Part shown: positions 41,165 to 49,348 of the stretch, piece after piece
How positions within the stretch are numbered: the first letter of the stretch is position 1
Layout: the number at the start of each line of letters is the position of its first letter
Origin: Cohnella laeviribosi DSM 21336
GTDB lineage: Bacteria > Bacillota > Bacilli > Paenibacillales > Paenibacillaceae
DNA length: 64,000 bases
Assembly (NCBI RefSeq): GCF_000378425.1
Contig: NZ_KB899809.1
Location: 173,559-237,558, forward strand
Reading direction: 5' to 3'
Translations under genes and position numbers: made by a program
The notes under the pieces: model-generated
Told to the model about the DNA's origin: nothing
Database searches by the model: none
The model's input: only the letters and a program-made list of their open reading frames with translations

Positions 41165-42469
41165 TTACTCCAACAACGTTTTGGCGATTTGGTCCAACAT
41201 CTCTTTGCTTGTGATTTTTCCGAACAAGGCGAGATCGTTGTTGTCCTTCCACGTATGGCCGGCGATCGTTCCGACGCCTTTGAACGGAGGCCAGACATGC
41301 GCAAATTTCAAGGATTCGATCGAAATTTTCCAGCCGTCGTTTTTGGAAGTGTATTCCGGTTTTGATGTAAGCGTATTCAATACGGGCAATTGGCCGTTCG
41401 TCGACTGCGACAACATATCCGTTGCTTCCGGACTCGACAACCAGGACAGGAATTCCCAGGCCGCTTCCTTATTTTTGCTGGATTGAAACATTACGTTGCC
41501 GGTCATCGTTCCCATCGTCGCCGGATGGGAAGGATCGGCCTGCGGCATTGGCACAACGCCGAGTTTGTCGCCCAACGCTTTGTGCAACGTTTCATAACTG
41601 CCGACATGGTGAGCCATCATGGCCGTCGTTCCCGCCTGAAAACCCGCCGTCAACTGCGCAAATCCGTCGGATACGGCCGTCGGCGGCGTTACTTTGTGCT
41701 TCTTGAACAAATCGATATACCATTGATTGACTTCAACGGCCTTTGCGTTATTGATGACAACGCTTCCATTTTCGTCAACCATTCGGGCTCCTCCCGCCAG
41801 CATGAACGCGTACCATTGATCCTGGCCGCCGCTGCCGCCGCGGTAAGCGAAACCGTATTGCTGTTTGGAAGGATCGGTCAGCGTTTTCGCCGCATGCAGA
41901 AATTCGTCGAAAGTCGTCGGAGGTTTGAGGTTGGCTTGCTCGAACAAGTCTTTTCGATAGTACAAGTAGAAGGTGATAAATTGATGAGGCATCATGTAAA
42001 TCGGGGAATTCGGATCGGCGGTCCGGCCGGTATTCCAGAAGACGTCGTCGATATCGTTTTTGTACTCCCATTTCGAAGCGTAATCGTCCAGTTTTTCAAG
42101 CAGATGGCTTTCCGCGAACTGGCCGATCCACCAGTCTTTGAACCGGGCGACATCCGGCGGATCATTCGTGGAAACGGAGTTAATCAGCATCTGCTGATAG
42201 TCGCTGAACGGAATCATGCGGCCGACCACTTCAATATCGGCATGCGATTCGTTAAACTTCTGAATCAACTGTTCCATCGTGTTGTTTGACGCATCGTCCA
42301 GCCAGTACCAGTAGTTGACGACCGTTTTTTTCGCGTTTTCGCTCGGCCCTGCGGATGACCCCTCTTCGGTTGCCGTGCTGCATGCTGCCAACAAGGAAGC
42401 GACCGTCAGCAGCGATAATAGTGTCTTGCTCTTTCCGATGAAGCGTTTGGCGATGGTTTTGGCTTGCAT
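41165..42469 (-). CDS. Sugar-binding lipoprotein of ABC transporter
   Basis: 434 residues from ATG 42469 (9-nt spacing to AAGGAGG; the ATG at 42475 is only 3 nt from it). Signal peptide with lipobox L-A-A-C, cysteine 30, followed by a Ser/Glu-rich tether. The body is a family 1 solute-binding protein (V-V-N-Y-W-Y-W near 52, W-Y-A-F-M-L-A-G-G near 220). It is the extracellular receptor for the operon's substrate, first of the structural genes after the GntR regulator. Confidence 0.93.
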   Translation of the reverse strand: MQAKTIAKRFIGKSKTLLSLLTVASLLAACSTATEEGSSAGPSENAKKTVVNYWYWLDDASNNTMEQLIQKFNESHADIEVVGRMIPFSDYQQMLINSVSTNDPPDVARFKDWWIGQFAESHLLEKLDDYASKWEYKNDIDDVFWNTGRTADPNSPIYMMPHQFITFYLYYRKDLFEQANLKPPTTFDEFLHAAKTLTDPSKQQYGFAYRGGSGGQDQWYAFMLAGGARMVDENGSVVINNAKAVEVNQWYIDLFKKHKVTPPTAVSDGFAQLTAGFQAGTTAMMAHHVGSYETLHKALGDKLGVVPMPQADPSHPATMGTMTGNVMFQSSKNKEAAWEFLSWLSSPEATDMLSQSTNGQLPVLNTLTSKPEYTSKNDGWKISIESLKFAHVWPPFKGVGTIAGHTWKDNNDLALFGKITSKEMLDQIAKTLLE

Positions 42470-42582
42470 TCGCATGATCCTCCTTGATTGTGATCGCCTT
42501 GCTTTACCCGAAACTTGCCAGAACACCCTTGCCGGAACACCGTGATTTAACCGTCGGCATCACCCCTTTCAATCGTTTGCGG

Positions 42583-43254
42583 TCAGGCCAGAGACATCGA
42601 AATGCGGAAGCGGGCATCCTCGAATTGTTGCTTCATCAAGTTAGCGGCCTGCTCCGCATTCTTTCTTACAATCGCTTCCAGCAATTGCCGGTGCACTTCG
42701 GCAATTTGGCGCAGATCCTGATGGTTCCGCGTGGCGTTCGATTCCTCATACAAATCCCAAAACGCTTTCAACAGCTGCTCAAGCAAAATATTGTCGGTTC
42801 CGGAAAACAGCAGCCGGTGAAATTCTTTGTCCTCATGCACGAAATCTTCACTTTGCTCCGATTTTCTAAGCATATCGTCAACCAGCTGCTTGAGCTTCTG
42901 GATCGTGTGAAGTTCCAGACGGTCTATGGCTCTCGGCAAAAATCCAAGCTCCAGCACCGCCCGGATCTCCAACAGTTCCAGCAGCAGTTCCGGCTTGGAG
43001 CGGATGAGGATTTTCCACCCGTCCGTAATCTGGCCGCTTACGTCGGGCATTTGAACGTACCGTCCGCTGCCCTTCTGAGCGATGACGATGCCGTTCGCCT
43101 CGAATACGCTTAGCGCTTCCCGGATCATCGTTCGGCTGACCTGGAACTCTTCGGCCATTTGCTTTTCGGTCGGAAGCTTTTCCCCTGACTGCAAGCTTCC
43201 CACAATTTTCTCCAGGATGCGTTCTTCCAGACTGCGCTCATTTTTGTCAGACAT
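42583..43254 (-). CDS. FadR-subfamily GntR transcriptional regulator
   Basis: 223 residues. Winged helix-turn-helix at 10-70 (K-L-P-T-E-K-Q-M-A-E-E-F-Q-V-S-R-T-M-I-R-E-A-L) and a helical FCD effector domain whose metal/ligand residues include D-K-E-F-H near 140 and E-V-H-R near 186. It heads the transporter/transketolase operon, 114 bp before the binding-protein gene. Start ATG 43254 or TTG 43260; the ribosome site AAGGAG favours neither strongly. It is probably an autoregulated repressor released by a pathway intermediate. Confidence 0.88.
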   Translation of the reverse strand: MSDKNERSLEERILEKIVGSLQSGEKLPTEKQMAEEFQVSRTMIREALSVFEANGIVIAQKGSGRYVQMPDVSGQITDGWKILIRSKPELLLELLEIRAVLELGFLPRAIDRLELHTIQKLKQLVDDMLRKSEQSEDFVHEDKEFHRLLFSGTDNILLEQLLKAFWDLYEESNATRNHQDLRQIAEVHRQLLEAIVRKNAEQAANLMKQQFEDARFRISMSLA

Positions 43255-43327
43255 AACCAACGATTTCTCCTTATATATCAGACTTATTAACCGATTTCTT
43301 TGTTATATGTATTACTTTTTCGAGTTA

Positions 43328-43356
43328 ATAATATGATTTGTATGACTAATTGTCAA
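43328..43356 (-). promoter_or_regulatory. Operon promoter with FadR-type operator in spacer
   Basis: Minus strand: perfect TTGACA (43356-43351), 17-bp spacer, TATTAT (43333-43328). Within the spacer 43338-43348 reads TTGTATGACTA, which fits the FadR-family operator pattern TNGTNNNACNA on both strands. The regulator encoded 74 bp downstream is the obvious ligand. This promoter should drive the whole operon down to iolB. Confidence 0.8.
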
Positions 43357-43400
43357 TAATTTGTTTTTTCTTGAGCGTTTTTCCCGGCCAACGCAAAGAA

Positions 43401-43431
43401 GCCGGCCCCCCGCATACGACGGAGAGCCGGC
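43401..43431 (-). terminator. Terminator of the Fur-controlled araC gene
   Basis: 43401-43411 pairs with 43421-43431 (11 bp, two G-U pairs on the minus-strand RNA) around a 9-nt loop, followed by TTCTTTG. It ends the AraC transcript before the GntR promoter. Confidence 0.65.
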
Positions 43432-43464
43432 CGATCGGCCGATATTTCCGCTTAACAGATCCGT

Positions 43465-44307
43465 TCAGGACGTCCTACGCTCGGCCGAGGCGGCCATGAA
43501 CGCGTCCGGACTGAAGCCGGTATGCTGCTTGAACAGCTTGACGAACAAGGCCGTATCGGCGTAGCCGACGCTTCTCGCCACTTCGCCGACGCTCCAGCCG
43601 CTGGTCGCCAGCAGCTCCTCCGCCCGCTTCATCCTTCGTTGAACGAGAAAATCGGTCGGCCTTACGCCGGCATACTGCAAAAACAGCCTGGAAAAATCTC
43701 TCGCCCTCATCCCGTGCAGATTGGCCAGTTCGCTTAACGTCAACGGCTCGCGGTACCGGTCGTGGATAAATTGAATCGCCTGCTCCATAATGCTTTTGTT
43801 TTCCCGGTTCGTCTTCATGCGGAGCCCGTCAAACATTTCGTACAAAATGCTGTAGAACAGCTCCTTGGCGCGAAACGCCGAGAAAGGTCCGGGCGTGCCG
43901 GAGACGTGGTGCAGTTTGCGCAGCAGGTCGACAAGCCGGGAGCTAACGCCGGTATCGATCCGGATCAGCGTATCCGGCGAAGCCGGGGGCATTCTCCTTT
44001 TGTCGCGGTACGTATAGTAAACCAGGCAATATTCGTAATCCATCGGACCTGTGCGAATGTCCAGGCTCTTCTCCTGCGATGCGTGCAAAACCGTCTCGGG
44101 ATGCAGGTTAAATACGGCATCTCCCGAGAACAGCTCGGCATGCCCCCTTAGCGTAAACACGAAAAAAGATCCGCAGCCGGGCCGGGAACGGAGCACGTTT
44201 CCCCGGCTTTCCGCCTGCAATACGTGCTTGTATACGCCTTCGATCTCGACCGAAGCGCGGGTAAACCGTTGGGCCAGCTCGTTCAACGGGTTTAGGTCGC
44301 TCGACAT
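43465..44307 (-). CDS. AraC-family regulator under Fur control (Btr-like)
   Basis: 280 residues: an N-terminal cupin-like sensing domain (F-V-F-T-L-R-G-H-A-E-L-F near 50, H-P-E-T-V-L near 67) and a C-terminal double helix-turn-helix (L-S-E-L-A-N-L-H and V-A-R-S-V-G-Y-A-D-T-A-L-F-V-K-L-F-K). A perfect Fur box in its promoter marks it as an iron-starvation regulator. In Bacillus, Btr is such an AraC-type activator, responding to siderophore and switching on iron-siderophore uptake. Here no siderophore binding protein or permease is adjacent, so the target must lie elsewhere. ATG 44307 has GAGGTG upstream. Confidence 0.82.
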   Translation of the reverse strand: MSSDLNPLNELAQRFTRASVEIEGVYKHVLQAESRGNVLRSRPGCGSFFVFTLRGHAELFSGDAVFNLHPETVLHASQEKSLDIRTGPMDYEYCLVYYTYRDKRRMPPASPDTLIRIDTGVSSRLVDLLRKLHHVSGTPGPFSAFRAKELFYSILYEMFDGLRMKTNRENKSIMEQAIQFIHDRYREPLTLSELANLHGMRARDFSRLFLQYAGVRPTDFLVQRRMKRAEELLATSGWSVGEVARSVGYADTALFVKLFKQHTGFSPDAFMAASAERRTS

Positions 44308-44353
44308 GCGAATTCACCTCTTCAACCGGAATCTCATCCGACATCTCAACAAT

Positions 44354-44383
44354 ATAATAATGATAATCATTATCACTTGTCAA
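44354..44383 (-). promoter_or_regulatory. Promoter with perfect Fur box
   Basis: Minus strand: TTGACA (44383-44378), 18-bp spacer, TATTAT (44359-44354). The spacer holds TGATAATCATTATCA at 44361-44375, identical to the 7-1-7 Fur consensus. Fur-Fe(II) would block RNA polymerase completely. Confidence 0.9.
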
Positions 44384-44504
44384 TGCGGGAAAAACGTGCC
44401 CTTTGCCGCGCCGGCGTTTTTGTTTCCGAGAGCGCCGCTGCGAAGAAGAAGGTTTCTCATCCATTTTCATGCCGACCGTTTTACCTGAGTTAACAAATTT
44501 CCGT

Positions 44505-44510
44505 TATAAT
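44505..44510 (+). promoter_or_regulatory. -10 element for the LOG-family gene
   Basis: Perfect TATAAT about 47 bp before the start codon. A poor -35 (TTACCT, 18 bp upstream) is the best available. Confidence 0.5.
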
Positions 44511-44556
44511 GGGGTAGGCTGTTCTTTTGTCCGTTCTTTTAGGAGGCGATGCAAAC

Positions 44557-45138
44557 ATGAACAAAATAGCGGTATATTGCGGATCGAGCGCAGGAGCGTC
44601 GGACGTTTACGGCGAGGGCGCCAGGGCTTTGGGACGCGAACTGGCAAGGCGCGGGATCACGCTTGTCTACGGAGGCGCGAACGTCGGCTTGATGGGAGAC
44701 GTCGCCAACGCCGTCTTGGAAGCGGGAGGGCGGGTCGTCGGCGTTCTGCCGGACTTTTTGAAAAACCGGGAAATCGCTCATCCCGCCTTATCCGAACTGA
44801 TTATCGTCCATTCGATGCACGAACGCAAAGCGAAAATGGCCGAGCTTGCGGACGGCTTTATCGTCTTGCCGGGCGGGGCGGGAACGCTCGACGAATTTTT
44901 TGAAATCTTCACCTGGCTGCAGCTCGGTCTCCATCATAAACCTTGCGGATTGCTGAATATCAACCGTTATTACGATCCGCTGGCCGCCCTGCTCGATCAT
45001 ATGGCCAAAGAACGGTTCATGCAGGAAAAGTACCGCTCGGCCGTGCTGATCGACGAGGATCCGAAGGAACTGCTGAACCGGTTTTTGACCTACGAACCCC
45101 CGGGCGTCAAAACCTACGACGTCAAGGAGCGCGCATAA
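44557..45138 (+). CDS. LOG-family nucleotide 5'-monophosphate phosphoribohydrolase
   Basis: 193 residues, Rossmann-like LOG (lysine decarboxylase-like) fold. Hallmarks: C-G-S-S-A-G near 8, Y-G-G-A-N-V-G-L-M-G near 37, and the catalytic P-G-G-A-G-T-L-D-E motif near 107. ATG 44557 follows AGGAGG with 9-nt spacing. LOG proteins release adenine-type bases from nucleoside monophosphates (cytokinin activation in plants; nucleotide salvage or damage clearance in bacteria). It is a single-gene unit with its own promoter and terminator. Confidence 0.9.
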   Translation: MNKIAVYCGSSAGASDVYGEGARALGRELARRGITLVYGGANVGLMGDVANAVLEAGGRVVGVLPDFLKNREIAHPALSELIIVHSMHERKAKMAELADGFIVLPGGAGTLDEFFEIFTWLQLGLHHKPCGLLNINRYYDPLAALLDHMAKERFMQEKYRSAVLIDEDPKELLNRFLTYEPPGVKTYDVKERA

Positions 45139-45269
45139 GCGGATCGCACTTATTCGGTCCGTTCGTCCGTATTTCCGCGCTAGGCAACTCAAACGCAGTC
45201 CCTTCGCCAAAAGCGCGCTGCCATGCCGATAAACGGCGCTTGCAGATCGGACGCTTAAGCAAGCTCTAC

Positions 45270-45316
45270 AAAAAGCGGCGTTCCCGCCTTCTTCGAGGAG
45301 GGAACGCCGCTTTTTT
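45270..45316. terminator. Strong bidirectional terminator
   Basis: A 16-bp perfect stem (A-rich AAAAAGCGGCG... paired with ...CGCCGCTTTTT) flanked by A and T runs between the plus-strand LOG gene and the minus-strand rhamnose regulator; works in both directions. Confidence 0.92.
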
Positions 45317-45333
45317 GTAACGTCCAGGCGGTC

Positions 45334-46098
45334 TTATACCGTCTTCACGGGGATGCCGCGCTCCGCAAGCCGTTGGTGCATGTCTTTCGGAATGCGGCGG
45401 TCGGTCACGATCGAATCGATGTCGTCGAGCTCCGCGACGTGCGCAAACGCCTGGACGCCGAATTTGCTGGAGTCCGCCAGCAGAATGACTTCGTCGGCCA
45501 TGCCGATCATCTTCTGTTTCACTCTCGCCTGCAGTTCGTTCGATTCGCTGATGCCGCGCTCCAGATGGACGCCCTTGCACGAGAGGAACACTTTGCCCAC
45601 GTGATAGGCGTCAAGCGAACGTTCGGCCAGAGGGCCGACATAGGACAGCGAGCCTTGCGACAGCAGGCCGCCGGTGGAAATGACGTCGATCTTCTCCTTG
45701 GAGGCAAGCTCCAGGGCGACTTTGATGGAATTGGTCAACACCGTAAGCGGAATGTCCGGAAGCCGCGAAGCCATGTACCAGGCCGTGGAGCTGGCGTCGA
45801 GCAAAATCCGGTCCTTCGGCCGGATCATCTCGATCGCCGCTTCGGCGATGCGCTTCTTTTCCTCCGCGTTCAAGATTTCCCGTTCCGTGTACGGAGTCTC
45901 CGGCTGCTGCTGCTGATCCTTGACGCTGACCGCTCCGCCATGGGTTCGGCGCAGACGACCCGCCATTTCCAGGCGGTCCAGATCCCGCCGGATCGTCTCC
46001 TCCGTCACCTGGCACAGCTCGCTCAGCTCGGCAACCCTAATGCTCCCTCTCTCGTTTACCAGCTGAACAATGTATTCGTAGCGTTCCGCGACCAGCAT
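45334..46098 (-). CDS. rhaR: DeoR-family regulator of the rhamnose operon
   Basis: 254 residues. DeoR helix-turn-helix at 1-55 (V-A-E-L-S-E-L-C-Q-V-T-E-E-T-I-R-R-D-L), then the phosphosugar-binding domain (I-L-L-D-A-S-S-T-A-W near 95, S-C-K-G-V-H near 170, A-D-S-S-K-F-G near 205). ATG 46098 is better spaced from AAGAGG than TTG 46104. It is the last gene of the rha operon, as rhaR is part of the B. subtilis rha operon, where it represses in the absence of rhamnose; the effector is probably L-rhamnulose-1-phosphate. Confidence 0.88.
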   Translation of the reverse strand: MLVAERYEYIVQLVNERGSIRVAELSELCQVTEETIRRDLDRLEMAGRLRRTHGGAVSVKDQQQQPETPYTEREILNAEEKKRIAEAAIEMIRPKDRILLDASSTAWYMASRLPDIPLTVLTNSIKVALELASKEKIDVISTGGLLSQGSLSYVGPLAERSLDAYHVGKVFLSCKGVHLERGISESNELQARVKQKMIGMADEVILLADSSKFGVQAFAHVAELDDIDSIVTDRRIPKDMHQRLAERGIPVKTV

Positions 46099-46111
46099 AG
46101 CCAACCTCTTT

Positions 46112-47599
46112 TCACCCCGTCGTTGATTGCGAAAGTCCTGTCACGTGCAAAAAAATTCCGTACGCGTCCTGCCACATCTCCCGCCCTTGCGGCTCGTACG
46201 CCGTTATCGGGAACGAATCGCGAACGACTTTGCGGGCTTCCCATATATCCGAGAACTGCCCCTGCGCAATCCATTGGACAGCCAAGTTGCCGATGGCGCT
46301 CCCTTCGGCGGGTCCGGCCCATACGGGCTTGCCGATGGCGTCCGCCGTCCACTGGCAAAGCAGCGTGTTCTGAATGCCGCCGCCCACCATGTGCAGGCTT
46401 TCAAACCGCTGGCCGCTGAGGCGTTCGGTCATCTCGAGGACGTACCGGTACTTCAGCGCCAGGCTTTCCAAAATGCAGCGGACGAATGCGCCCGCATCCT
46501 GCGGCGGCTTTTGGCCGGTCTTTTCGCAATAGTCGCGAATCCGTCCCGGCATGTCCCCCGGATGGAGGAAGGCGTCGTCGTCCGGATCGATGAACGCCGC
46601 GAACGCGGGCGCTTCTCCGGCCAGCCGCACGAGCTCGGGAAACGTGTACGACCGCCCCGCCCGTTCCCATTCCCGGCGCGTCTCGTTCAAAATCCACAGG
46701 CCCATGATGTTTTTGAGCAGCCTGTATGTGCCATAGACGCCGCCTTCGTTCGTGAAATTCAGCTCGCGGGATAAATCGTTGATCACCGGCTTGTCGACTT
46801 CCGTTCCCATCAGCGACCATGTGCCGCAGCTCAAATAAGCGAACGGCTTGCGAAGCGCCGGAACGGCCGCGACGGCCGAACCGGTATCGTGCTCGGCGAC
46901 CGCATAGACCGGCACCGGATCGACGCCGAGTTCCTCGCACAGCGACGGAAGCAGCGATCCGACGCGCGTGCCCGGTTGGACGATCTGCCCGAACCACGCT
47001 TCCGGAAGGCCGAGCCGCGCGATCAGTTCCCGGTCCCAATCGCCCTTGTGCGGATTGTAGAGCTGAGTCGTCGTCGCGTTGGAAAACTCGTTGAAGGTCT
47101 CGCCGGTCAGGAAATACCGCAGCAAATCCGGTATCATCAAAAACCGCTTCGCTTCGCGCAAAATCGGGTTGTCCGCCCGCTTCAGCGCATACAGCTGAAA
47201 AATCGAATTGAACGTCAGAAACTGAATGCCGGTTCGGCCGAACAGGTCTTCGGGCGGAATTTCCCGGAACAGCCGCTCCATCATGCCGTCGGTGTGACGG
47301 TCCCGGTAATGGTACGGATTGCCCAGAAGCTCCCCGTTCGAGCCGATGAAGCCGAAGTCGACCGCCCAGGTGTCGATGCCCAGGCTTTGCAGATCGGCTC
47401 CCCGGTTTTTGGCTTTCAGCAACGCCTGCTTCATTTCATGGTACAACCGGAGAATGTCCCAATGCAAGCGGCCGCCCACCTGAACGGGGTCGTTCGGGAA
47501 CCGGTGCAGCTCTTCCGTGACGATCCGCCGGTCCGTCAACCGGCCGAGCAGCGCCCTGCCGCTGCTCGCGCCGAGATCATACGCAAGTATGCTCGTCAA
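46112..47599 (-). CDS. rhaB: L-rhamnulokinase
   Basis: 495 residues of the FGGY kinase family with Y-D-L-G-A-S-S-G-R near residue 6 (phosphate-1), I-D-T-W-A-V-D-F-G near 73 and the late M-V-G-G-G-I-Q-N (adenosine motif). It phosphorylates L-rhamnulose. The start is TTG 47599 with AAGGATG upstream. It lies 31 bp after rhaA and 13 bp before rhaR. Confidence 0.94.
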   Translation of the reverse strand: MTSILAYDLGASSGRALLGRLTDRRIVTEELHRFPNDPVQVGGRLHWDILRLYHEMKQALLKAKNRGADLQSLGIDTWAVDFGFIGSNGELLGNPYHYRDRHTDGMMERLFREIPPEDLFGRTGIQFLTFNSIFQLYALKRADNPILREAKRFLMIPDLLRYFLTGETFNEFSNATTTQLYNPHKGDWDRELIARLGLPEAWFGQIVQPGTRVGSLLPSLCEELGVDPVPVYAVAEHDTGSAVAAVPALRKPFAYLSCGTWSLMGTEVDKPVINDLSRELNFTNEGGVYGTYRLLKNIMGLWILNETRREWERAGRSYTFPELVRLAGEAPAFAAFIDPDDDAFLHPGDMPGRIRDYCEKTGQKPPQDAGAFVRCILESLALKYRYVLEMTERLSGQRFESLHMVGGGIQNTLLCQWTADAIGKPVWAGPAEGSAIGNLAVQWIAQGQFSDIWEARKVVRDSFPITAYEPQGREMWQDAYGIFLHVTGLSQSTTG

Positions 47600-47630
47600 C
47601 AGGCATCATCCTTGTTCTCAATGGTAACGT

Positions 47631-48887
47631 TTAACGCTTGAGCAAAACGTTCCGCTCGTAAGCCTTCACTTCGGCCAGCCACTCTTCGCGAACCGGCACG
47701 CCGGACTTTTCGCAATAGTAATCCCACACCGCTCCGAACGGATAAAACTTGAACTCCTCCGTCAGCGCAAGGCGCGTCGTGTAATCGCCTTCGAGCTCGG
47801 CCTTCTTCAGCGCTTCGACCGGCTCCAGCAGCGCGCGAAGCAGCGCCTTGATCGTATTGCGGGTGCCGATGACCCAGGCGGCTACGCGGTTGATGCTGGC
47901 GTCGAAAAAGTCCAGGCCGATGTGCGTCTTGCCCAGCAGATTGCCGCGGACAAGCTCTCTGGCGATATCCAGCAGCTCGTCGTCCAGCGTCACGACGTGG
48001 TCGCTGTCCCAGCGCACCGGACGGCTGACGTGAAGCAGAATGCCTTCGGCAAACAGGGACAGCGCCGACAGCTTGTTCGAGATCACTTCGGTCGGATGGA
48101 AGTGGCCGGCATCGAGGCAGATCAGCTTGTTGTTCTTCAAGGCGTACCCCATATAAAATTCATGCGAGCCGACGGTGTACGCTTCCGCGCCGATTCCGAA
48201 CAGCTTGCTTTCCACCGCGTCCAGGTTGTAAGCCGGGTTGATCGGCTCCGCGAACACTTCGTCCAGCGCGTCCTTCAACCGCTGCCTCGGTGCGAGACGA
48301 TCCGCCGGCGTATCCTTGTAGCCGTCCGGAATCCAGACGTTCGTGACGCAGGTTTGGCCGAGCTGCTCGCCGAAATAGGCGCCGATCCTGCGCGACGCCT
48401 TGCAGTGGTCGATCCAGAACTTGCGGATGTTCGGGTCGGGATGGCTGAGCGTGAAGCCGTCTTTGGAATATTCGTGCGAGAAGCAGGTCGGGTTGAAATC
48501 CAGTCCCAGCCCTTGTTCTTTTGCCCAGCTCACCCATTTTTCGTAATGCTTCGGCTCGATCCGGTCCAATTCGACCTTTTCGTCCGTATCCGCGTAAATC
48601 GCATGAAGATTGACCTTATGCTTGCCGGGAATGAGAGAGAACGCTTTCTCCAAATCGGCGCGAAGCTCCTCCGGCGTGCGGGCGGCTCCCGGATAGTTGC
48701 CGGTGACGGAAATGCCGCCGGTCAGTTCCTGATCGCGGTTCAGAAATCCGCGTACGTCGTCGCCCTGCCAGCAGTGCACCGAGATTTTGATGTTCGCCAG
48801 CGTCTCCAGCGCCCGGTCGACGTCGACCCCGTGTTTCGCGTACAGCTGCTTCGCTTCTTCATAGCTTTTTTCGATATTTGAAGACAT
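47631..48887 (-). CDS. rhaA: L-rhamnose isomerase
   Basis: 418 residues, the Bacillus-type RhaA length. The TIM-barrel metal ligands sit in segments [25 protein letters not shown] and S-D-H-V-V. ATG 48887 follows AAGGAG. It converts L-rhamnose to L-rhamnulose. Minus-strand frame stays open upstream but is antisense-like there. Confidence 0.95.
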   Translation of the reverse strand: MSSNIEKSYEEAKQLYAKHGVDVDRALETLANIKISVHCWQGDDVRGFLNRDQELTGGISVTGNYPGAARTPEELRADLEKAFSLIPGKHKVNLHAIYADTDEKVELDRIEPKHYEKWVSWAKEQGLGLDFNPTCFSHEYSKDGFTLSHPDPNIRKFWIDHCKASRRIGAYFGEQLGQTCVTNVWIPDGYKDTPADRLAPRQRLKDALDEVFAEPINPAYNLDAVESKLFGIGAEAYTVGSHEFYMGYALKNNKLICLDAGHFHPTEVISNKLSALSLFAEGILLHVSRPVRWDSDHVVTLDDELLDIARELVRGNLLGKTHIGLDFFDASINRVAAWVIGTRNTIKALLRALLEPVEALKKAELEGDYTTRLALTEEFKFYPFGAVWDYYCEKSGVPVREEWLAEVKAYERNVLLKR

Positions 48888-48928
48888 AGACAAACTCCTT
48901 CCGGACCAGTCCTTAGAATCGGATTCCT

Positions 48929-49300
48929 TTATTTTACCGGATACGCGACGACGGACATCAGCGCGTTCTCCGCCTGCGTCGCGTCCAGACGGCTGTATTG
49001 GACGATGACCGGGATATCGCTGCGCACCTCGATGGCGTACGGAACGCCGACCGGGATCGACGCTCCGTTTTTGGCCAGGGATGAGGTGCGGATATGCTTG
49101 GTGCGCCTTGGCGGAACGACGACGGGAATATCCTCGATCGGGTCCCGGTCCTCGAAATAAATCGTGAAGAGGAGGAGCGCTTCTTCCGAGGACACGTTCA
49201 GCACGCATACGGATTCGTGGCTTTCGAGCGATCCCGAGCTTGCCGGCGGAATGTAGCCGTCGGGAATAATCCAGTGCTTTTCGCCTTTCGCTTGCGGCAT
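48929..49300 (-). CDS. ASRT-family small-molecule-binding protein
   Basis: 123 residues matching the Anabaena sensory rhodopsin transducer family: W-I-I-P-D-G-Y-I-P near 10, S-H-E-S-V-C-V-L-N near 27, F-T-I-Y-F-E-D-R near 45 and a final beta-rich stretch. The family is a single beta-sandwich that forms tetramers and has been proposed to bind sugars; it often sits in carbohydrate operons without any rhodopsin. It lies between the aldolase and isomerase genes of the rha operon, in the place where a mutarotase might be expected. GGGAGG precedes ATG 49300. Likely cytoplasmic. Confidence 0.85.
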   Translation of the reverse strand: MPQAKGEKHWIIPDGYIPPASSGSLESHESVCVLNVSSEEALLLFTIYFEDRDPIEDIPVVVPPRRTKHIRTSSLAKNGASIPVGVPYAIEVRSDIPVIVQYSRLDATQAENALMSVVAYPVK

Positions 49301-49348
49301 GTCCGCTTGACCTCCCTTAATCGAATATCGGTATGATTGCGCGACGGA

